Positions 57,953-64,000 of a stretch of DNA of 64,000 nucleotides are shown here, piece by piece. Within the stretch, counting starts at the first letter, position 1. Each line of letters opens with the position of its first letter. The notes beneath the pieces were generated by a model. The model saw only the letters and a program-made list of their open reading frames with translations, searched no databases and was not told the origin of the DNA. The position numbers and the translations under genes were made by a program. This DNA is from Xiphydria camelus (Eukaryota > Arthropoda > Insecta > Hymenoptera > Xiphydriidae): the NCBI GenBank assembly GCA_963678675.1, contig OY783191.1:24386955-24450954 (forward strand). Reading direction: 5' to 3'.

Positions 57953-59164
57953 ATACACTGTACACTCACTACAAAGAAATTTTTCCACTTTTATGATAAT
58001 TCGGCATATGATAATTGTTAATTTTTTGGAACAGTCTTTCAATGATATTATTTATTTATTTATTATTATTACAATGCTTCCTTTACTATGAACGAGCTCG
58101 CATCTCACGATACGGGGTACTTCATTTCTGTAAGTTTTCTGGCCTCTCACTTATAAATACTTACATATAATTACAAATACTCGATGTAAAAACAATTTTA
58201 ATCCTCGTCACTGTTTTCATCTACTACTGGAACGATTCCATTTTTCCTGAACATTTTACTTAGTATTTCAGCTGGTCGAATAATTTTTGATAAGTATCTT
58301 GCATTTGATAAATAATACACAATAGCAGCAATGTGAGAACAGCAGCCAACTGTTCTTCTGCCATTCGCACATTCACATGCATAGTTTATTATGTCACAAA
58401 TCCCGATACTGTTAGATTTGTACCTAATGAAGCATCTATGTGATGTCCGAGAAATGTGTCGAGATGGTATTTTGAATTTGAGCACATTTGGTTCAGCCAT
58501 CACATATTCGAAAACAACTTTTCCATCTTCATCTATCATTTCGGCTAAATACGATACACCTTGGGAAAGTTGGTATGATCCAGTAAAAAGAATCTTCAAT
58601 TCCTTTTCGGTCATTTCTGGAAAGTCAAGGATTTCATCGGAAGTGAGAGTTTTGAAAAGAACCTTTCGCCGGATCCAACCTTTCCTCTCTGCCTCGGTAG
58701 TTAGATCATTTTCCGTGCCATTCTGACTGTGCATTCTTTCTAAAATTTCATCCGTGTATTCTACATCAGATGGTAGCCTTTTGCCGTACGAGTTATTCAA
58801 AAATGAGGCAATTTTAAAATATACTCCAACTTTAGGTATCAATTTGTTGTCGATTTTATGATCTAGAAGACGATATTTTTTTTTGAGAATGCCGTGAACA
58901 GATTCAACCACCCAGCGAATTTTAGTCACAAAACGAGATTGGTTAGATTCTTGAGTCGTTAATTGCTTGCGCTTCCCTTTCAAAGCAGGCATCAATACTC
59001 CAAAATGTTTATCTTCGAGATATTGTTTTATATCTCGAAAACCGCAATCGAGTACAAACATATCTTTCTTTTCTAGTAATGCACATAAACCATACTCGTC
59101 TTGAATGATAGATTCTAGAATTTTTGCATCACTTTCATTGGCAGGATAAGGTTCGAACATATCT

Positions 59165-60768
59165 GGGTGGTTGCCTGTAAAGTGCACAATATGCAATATC
59201 AGTGGTGCACTGTTCTTGGGTTTAAACTCTAATGTGTTAGATATCTGTTTTAAGTACTCTTTGCCTTTGTTTTATTGGGTCGTTGATTATATTTTTTATA
59301 GTTCTATAAAATTCCGTTTTTATTTAATACTTTAGGTGTAAATTGTCATTCCCCTGGTTTGTATCTCCTTCGCTTTACAGCCATTAGACATAAAGTGAAA
59401 GAGTATTTGGTATGCTTAAGCAGCTATAAATTAAGATCTACTTACAAAAAACTCTGTTTAAAAGTCGTAGTAGATAAATAAATAAAAAAGTTACTCTAAT
59501 AAGTCTAAAAAAATGTTAAACTTGCGTGTCCACAATATGCATGTCATTCCCCTGCGCATGTTAAAATTCCATTAATGCCTGGGAAATGGAGCCAGAGGTT
59601 TGTTTTACCAGGTGAGAGTAAGTAGCAAGTGATGCACAGTGGGTTTCCAAAAACTGATTGGTTTACGTGTATTTATTCTCAAGTTAATCTATAAGTTACA
59701 GAACTTTTTTCTGTAGTCACATTGAAACTGTCATTCCCCTGGTAAGTAATAGTTCTAGTGAATATTGAAATTATGTTGTGAACTAGAAGTAAATAACTAA
59801 GGTTAATATTAATATATTTTTGGGTGTAAGCCTAATAATGACGCTCAGCTCGTTCAAATTTAATTGAAAATAATCTCATGTTTTGTCATTCCCCTGGTGT
59901 CGTTCCCCTGGAAAAATAGTTCCAGGGGAATGTTTCTACAGAGAAATGAGCATTATGAAAGGTAAGCTCGTAAGTAGGATATACTTTTGATGTGCGATAT
60001 GTTATCCACATTAATTTTGCCTCCTGATCACGAATCCGGTGTCAGAATTTGGCCATCACATCACATTTTTGTTTTAATCTCAAAAAACCAGCCAGAGATC
60101 ATGATTTTCAAAAAGTTAATGAACTTAAACCAAATTCGGTATAGGGGGTTTTTTTGGTCGCTGATTACGAATTTGAAGTGAATTTATTTCAAAAATGCAA
60201 GATGGCGGATCCAATATGGCGGACAAGATTTTCGAAAATCGACGGATTTGTGCCCAATTTGGTATAGAGAGGGGGGTTATTTGGGTCGCCGATCACGAAT
60301 CTGAAGTCAGATTTCAGAAATTAAAAATGGCGGATCAAACATGGCGGACGAGATTTTCGAAAATTTTAATTTTTGCAAATATAACTACCATATTCGTGAT
60401 CAGCGATCCAAAAAAAACCCCTATACCAAATTTGGGATAAATCCGTCGATTTTCGAAAATTTCGTTCGCCATATTGGATCTGCCATCTTGAATTTTTGAA
60501 ATCCGACTTCAGATTCGTGATCAGCGACCCAAAAAAACCCCTATACCGAATTTGGTTAAATCCATTAACTTTTTGAATGATTCCCCTGCTGCTAAATTTA
60601 AAGAAAAGCTAAATAAAATAAAAAATAATAACAAAAATGAACTGTCTCCTGTAAATATTTGTTTTTAATTGGTAAACCAAGCTTCTATTCTAGTTTTCTC
60701 TCAAAAATATTGTTTTTTGTTGTGACCAAAATGGAAAGGTGTTTTGTTTCACTTCGGGGCACTCACCC
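59165..60768. mobile_element. 1604-bp insertion with ATCT target duplication
   Basis: ATCT occurs at 59161-59164 and 60769-60772. Ends read GGGTGGTTGCC and the complement of GGGTGAGTGCC. It interrupts the SWIM transposase, and removal rejoins codons ATA-GAT-ATG. It carries the word GTCATTCCCCTGG near 59344, 59543, 59730 and 59885, and related forms near 59900, 59932 (inverted) and 60581. A partial copy of MITE M is at 60010-60590. No transposase. Confidence 0.7.
60010..60590. repeat. Partial copy of MITE M
   Basis: Contains ATCACGAATCCGGTGTC, AAGATGGCGGATCCAATATGG and the inverted arm, as at 22380-23150. The CACAG ends are missing. Confidence 0.75.
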
Positions 60769-61334
60769 ATCTATTATTATGTATCCATTAGTAGTACAAG
60801 TCGTAAAAGGCTTACAAAGAGGAACTTTCTTTTGGCCAGAGAAAGATTTTCTTTGGTATTCATTATTTGTACTTTTTTGGTGTCGTGCATAGGTACCATC
60901 ACAAATTAAAAATAATGAGTCCGCGTTGAACAACTTTTTTGCGATTTTCGTTGTATGGTTTTTCAAAAGATCGGCTCTGTTAATACTTTTAATGCCGAAA
61001 CGAGTTGGTAAGATATCATTTTCAAATGATGTAACTGCGCTAGCACAGTAATCTGAAATCGTCTGTTCATGTTCTATACCTAATATAGAAGCTAACATCT
61101 TGTTGGAATTTCCGGTTCGGAGTTTGAAAAGAAATACAATGAGGGCTTGCATTATAGACCGCGACTCCCTATTTCACATGAAAACCATCATGTCTCTCAG
61201 TTCAATAAGATTGTCCCAAGATAGTCCTGTAAATACTTGAATTTGCTCTTCTGAAATATTTGAATCACCAAGTTTATCGTACAACGTTGAATCACATTTC
61301 AAGGAAAAAGTTCCATTATCTTTGCAAAGCTAAG

Positions 61335-61523
61335 CTAAGTGCATGTGAATGTGCTAATTGCAGAAGAACAGTTGGCTGCTGTTCTTACATTGCTGCTATT
61401 GTGTATTATTTATCAAATGTAAGATATTTATCAAAAATTATTCGACCAGCTGAAATACTAAGTAAAATATTAATGAAAAATGGAATCGTTCCAGTAGTAG
61501 ATGAAAACAGTAACGAGGATTAA
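61335..61523 (+). pseudogene. Inverted copy of the SWIM-domain C-terminus
   Basis: ACECANCRRTVGCCSYIAAI and the tail to DENSNED repeat the last about 60 residues of the transposase at 58198, on the opposite strand. It is part of the inverted end arm and has no start. Confidence 0.8.
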
Positions 61524-61768
61524 AATTGTTTTTTTATCGAGTATTTGTAACTATATGTAAGTATTTATAAGTGAAAGGCCAGAAGACTTACAGAAATGAA
61601 GCACCCCGTATCGTGAGATGCGAGCTCGTTCATAGTAAAGAAGCATTGAAATAATAATAAATAAATAAATAATATAATTGAAAGACTGTTCCAAAAAATT
61701 AACAATTATCATATGCCGAATTATCATATAAAAGTGGAAAAATTCCTTTGTAGTGAGTGTACAGTGTA

Positions 61769-62694
61769 GGGGAAAGTCGGGTAAGATGACGAGGCGTGTA
61801 AGATGACGAATTCGATATTTAACAATATTGATGCTAGATTAAGGGCCAGTTCCTACACCATTAGAAAGCGCTAGTGCCGTGCCACTCACGGCAACCCCAA
61901 AATTCCCATCTTAGTGCACATGTCGTCCACTGAAACGGAAAACGTGATTTCGTGCTCCGTCGTTATAAGTTTTTGAAGGTGTTCCGTAAGGAATTACGCT
62001 TGCTGAGTAAGTATTTTCAATTTCTACTTGTGATATCCGTAAAGTACTGTTTAAAACACGTCTATTGATGTATAATTTCAATGTTTTCTGGTTAGTTGAA
62101 GTTCAGAAATATTTTACTGAACTCAAAATAGCGATGGCGGGTAAGATGACGAACTTACGTAGAAAGGTACCGGGTTCCTAAAAATTTAATTTCGCGTGCT
62201 TTACTTGAATCTTTTACTTAAGTACTTTGAAGTTGATAAGTTTCCAGCTATTTCTATATGGCTTTACGTTTTGTGCTGTTATTCTAAGTCATTTTATGTC
62301 AAAAGTTTTTCTAAGTCACCAAAACTTGATGTAGCTGTTCTTTGGCAACGTAATTATGTACTCAAATATGATGATATGAGACTGTTGTGATAGCGTTTTA
62401 ATGAGAAAAATAAGTATATTTGTTGTTGAAGTCATGTATTGCCTTAGTTCATCATCTTACCCTACCCGGTTCGTCATCTTACCCGCACAAGGGGGTAAGA
62501 TGACGAAGATCACTTTTATTTCTAAATTGCATTTTTTTAAGTACTAGACTTGTGAAATTCAATTTTTCAAATATATAGCTTCAAATTAGAGAGTTTGAAG
62601 AATATGATGGAGATATTCTGGTACCGATTCAATAAATATTAAGGTCAGGAAAAATCATCAAAGCTTAACGTCGCCATCTTACCCGACTTTCCCC
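61769..62694. mobile_element. TA-flanked element with dispersed GTAAGATGACGA words, 926 bp
   Basis: TA occurs at 61767-61768 and 62695-62696. Ends read GGGGAAAGTCGGGTAAGATG with an almost exact complement. The word occurs near 61780, 61797, 62141, 62450 (inverted), 62472 (inverted), 62494 and 62672 (inverted). An ORF at 62196-62390 is not recognised. It is inserted in the end of the SWIM transposon, whose sequence resumes after 62696. Confidence 0.75.
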
Positions 62695-62709
62695 TATCAT
62701 ATACATATA

Positions 62710-64000
62710 TACAGGGTGGACCAGGTTAAACATTTTTTTTGATATGTGATAGAACAACAAAGAAAGTACTCATAAGAAAATTTTTTTCAAAAATGTTTCA
62801 TAACAAAAATACAGGGTGTCAGTTTCGAAAAAAAATGGTTTTCTCATCATAACTTCTAAACTACTTGATCGATTTCCATGAAATTTCGCACACAGGTTAA
62901 TGTAGAATAGCTATAAGCAATAATTAAATAATTTTTTTAAATTCTCCTGTGGCGTAGATACTAGGGGCCGGTACCCCCCTTCCCCCTCCCAATCTTCGGC
63001 GCCACTGGATATTTTGCAAAGAAAATTTAATTATTCGATTCCCCGTTTAATTTAGAGAAAAAAATCACCCTTGCAAATTTTTGATTTATGGCTTCGTTTT
63101 TGAGATTTATTTTAATTTACAGGGTTGCGAGCAGGCCAAAGCTAGGTTGAACTCCATTAATTGTGATATGATAGAGCAACAAAAAAAATAGATTCTCATG
63201 AGAAAATTTGTTTCAAAAATGTTTCCTAACAAAGATATAGGGTGTTAAAGTTTCGAAAAAAAATGGTTTTCTCATCATAACTTCTAAGCCACTGGATCGA
63301 TTTCCATGAAATTTCGCACACAGGCTAATGTCGTACAGCTCTAAGTAATAATTAAATAATTTTAAAAAATTCTCCAGTGGCGTAGATACTGGGGGCCGGT
63401 ACCCCCCTTTCCCCCTTCCCAATCTTCGGCGCCACTGGATATTTTGCAAAGAAAATGCAATTATTGGATTCCCCGTTTAATTTAGAGAAAAAAATCTCAA
63501 AAACGAAGTCACAAATCAAAAATTTGCAAGGGTAATTTTTTTCTTTAAATTAAACGGGGAATCCAATAATTGAATTTTCTTTGCAAAATATCCAGTGGCG
63601 CCGAAGATTGGGAAGGGGGAAAGGGGGGTACCGGCCCCCAGTATCTACGCCACTGGAGAATTTTTTAAAATTATTTAATTATTACTTAGAGCTGTACGAC
63701 ATTAGCCTGTGTGCGAAATTTCATGGAAATCGATCCAGTGGATTAGAAGTTATGATGAGAAAACCATTTTTTTTCGAAACTTTGACACCCTATATCTTTG
63801 TTAGGAAACATTTTTGAGAAAGATTTTCTCATGAGAATCTATTTTTTTTTGTTGCTCTATCACATATCACAATTAATGGAGTTCAACTTAACTTTGGCCT
63901 GCTCGCAACCCTATAAATTAAAATAAATATCTCTCAAAAACGAAGCCATAAATAAAAAATTTGGAAGGGCGATTTTTTTCTCTAAATTAAACGGGGAATC
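62710..64000. repeat. Repeats of a 360-430 bp unit, direct and palindromic
   Basis: A unit with TTCGCACACAGG, GGCGTAGATAC and ATCTTCGGCGCCACTGG occurs directly at about 62730-63130 and 63150-63510. It then occurs inverted at about 63515-63880, giving a palindrome centred near 63515. A further copy starts near 63930 and runs off the window. The ORFs at 63213-63449 and 63581-63817 are mirror images within the arms. Confidence 0.75.

Larger units (their letters stand above)
58198..61325 (-). pseudogene. DDE transposase with C-terminal SWIM zinc finger, broken
   Basis: The N-terminal part (61325-60769) has a helical DNA-binding region (KLRTGNSNKMLASILGIEHE) and the first D in LFLICDGTYARHQ. The C-terminal part (59164-58198) has the second D in FVLDCGFRD and E in WVVESVHGILKKKYRLLD. 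The SWIM motif is ACECANGRRTVGCCSHIAA. Such DDE_Tnp_4 proteins belong near the PIF/Harbinger-ISL2EU group. Lesions: a TGA at about 61166 in the N-terminal frame, an insertion at 59165-60768, and loss of the true start. The usual R after the second D is C (LDCGF), which may be a decay mutation. Confidence 0.75.
57953..61766. mobile_element. DDE/SWIM transposon with its 3' end duplicated as an inverted arm
   Basis: 57953-58440 (terminus and end of the transposase gene) recurs inverted at 61330-61766. The start CACTGTACACTCACTACAAAG is shared by both ends. The right arm has replaced the promoter and first codons of the transposase. A separate TA-flanked element begins at 61769. Confidence 0.65.

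Noticed and set aside
59165..60768. Intron of the SWIM transposase (GTGAGT near one edge on the minus strand)
   Set aside because: Inverted ends and an ATCT duplication fit an insertion better. Transcript data could still revive the intron reading.
63213..63817. Two 78-codon ORFs starting MQNIQWRRR
   Set aside because: They are mirror copies in palindrome arms, proline- and glycine-rich by composition, with no family resemblance.

Overview
The window looks like a repeat-dense stretch of an insect nuclear genome. It is AT-rich, has GT-AG introns, and has only one host-type gene, a fragment of protein kinase D (PKD). Everything else I can name is a transposable element (TE), a TE fragment or a simple repeat. 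The mix (ISL2EU, piggyBac-like and PIF/Harbinger-like MITEs, a DUF4817-type mariner relative, Helitrons, a jockey/CR1-type LINE, a DNA polymerase B remnant) fits an arthropod. A hymenopteran is my guess, not a demonstrated fact. I see no bacterial operons, tRNA or rRNA genes, or CRISPR arrays.

Layout. 1-3.3 kb: an ISL2EU element with a YqaJ nuclease gene facing a THAP/DDE transposase gene. The transposase is broken by one nonsense codon and by a TTAA-flanked MITE inside its zinc finger. 3.7-12.4 kb: foldback elements, TTAA and TWA MITEs and a DNA polymerase B fragment. 12.7-13.7 kb: four PKD exons (PH domain and kinase N-lobe) with a two-base frameshift. 14-21.5 kb: repeats, including a (CT)n tract of about 325 bp. 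21.9-25.8 kb: a PIN-like/CXC-domain gene with three frameshifts, flanked by long inverted repeats. 26-30 kb: MITEs, one splitting an unidentified coding fragment. 30.4-39.2 kb: two LINE copies on the minus strand, one with long intact ORF1 and ORF2. 39.5 kb: an assembly gap beside an (AG)n tract. 41.1-52.8 kb: two inverted copies of a large unclassified element (called Z here). The second copy is the innermost layer of a four-level nest: Helitron, then mariner-like element, then Harbinger-like MITE, then Z. 52.8-56.8 kb: three Helitrons in a row, two keeping the end of the helicase. 58-61.8 kb: a DDE/SWIM transposase split by another insertion. 61.8-64 kb: a TA-flanked element and palindromic repeats.

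The observations I would follow first are these. (1) In both LINE copies, ORF1 and ORF2 share one frame separated only by a UGA, with no AUG at the start of ORF2, which suggests stop-codon readthrough. (2) Element Z inserts between A and T with no target duplication, carries terminal palindromes at both ends, and varies in the number of a 309-bp unit. (3) Four elements unrelated in sequence each carry six or seven dispersed copies of their own 12-16 bp word. (4) Three paralogous copies of one TTAA site are respectively empty, hit by a TTAA element, and hit by a TAA element.

The genes do not form a pathway. The window is best read as a record of successive insertions, and junctions inside it give several relative ages. 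All family assignments come from reading motifs by eye; no database search was run.
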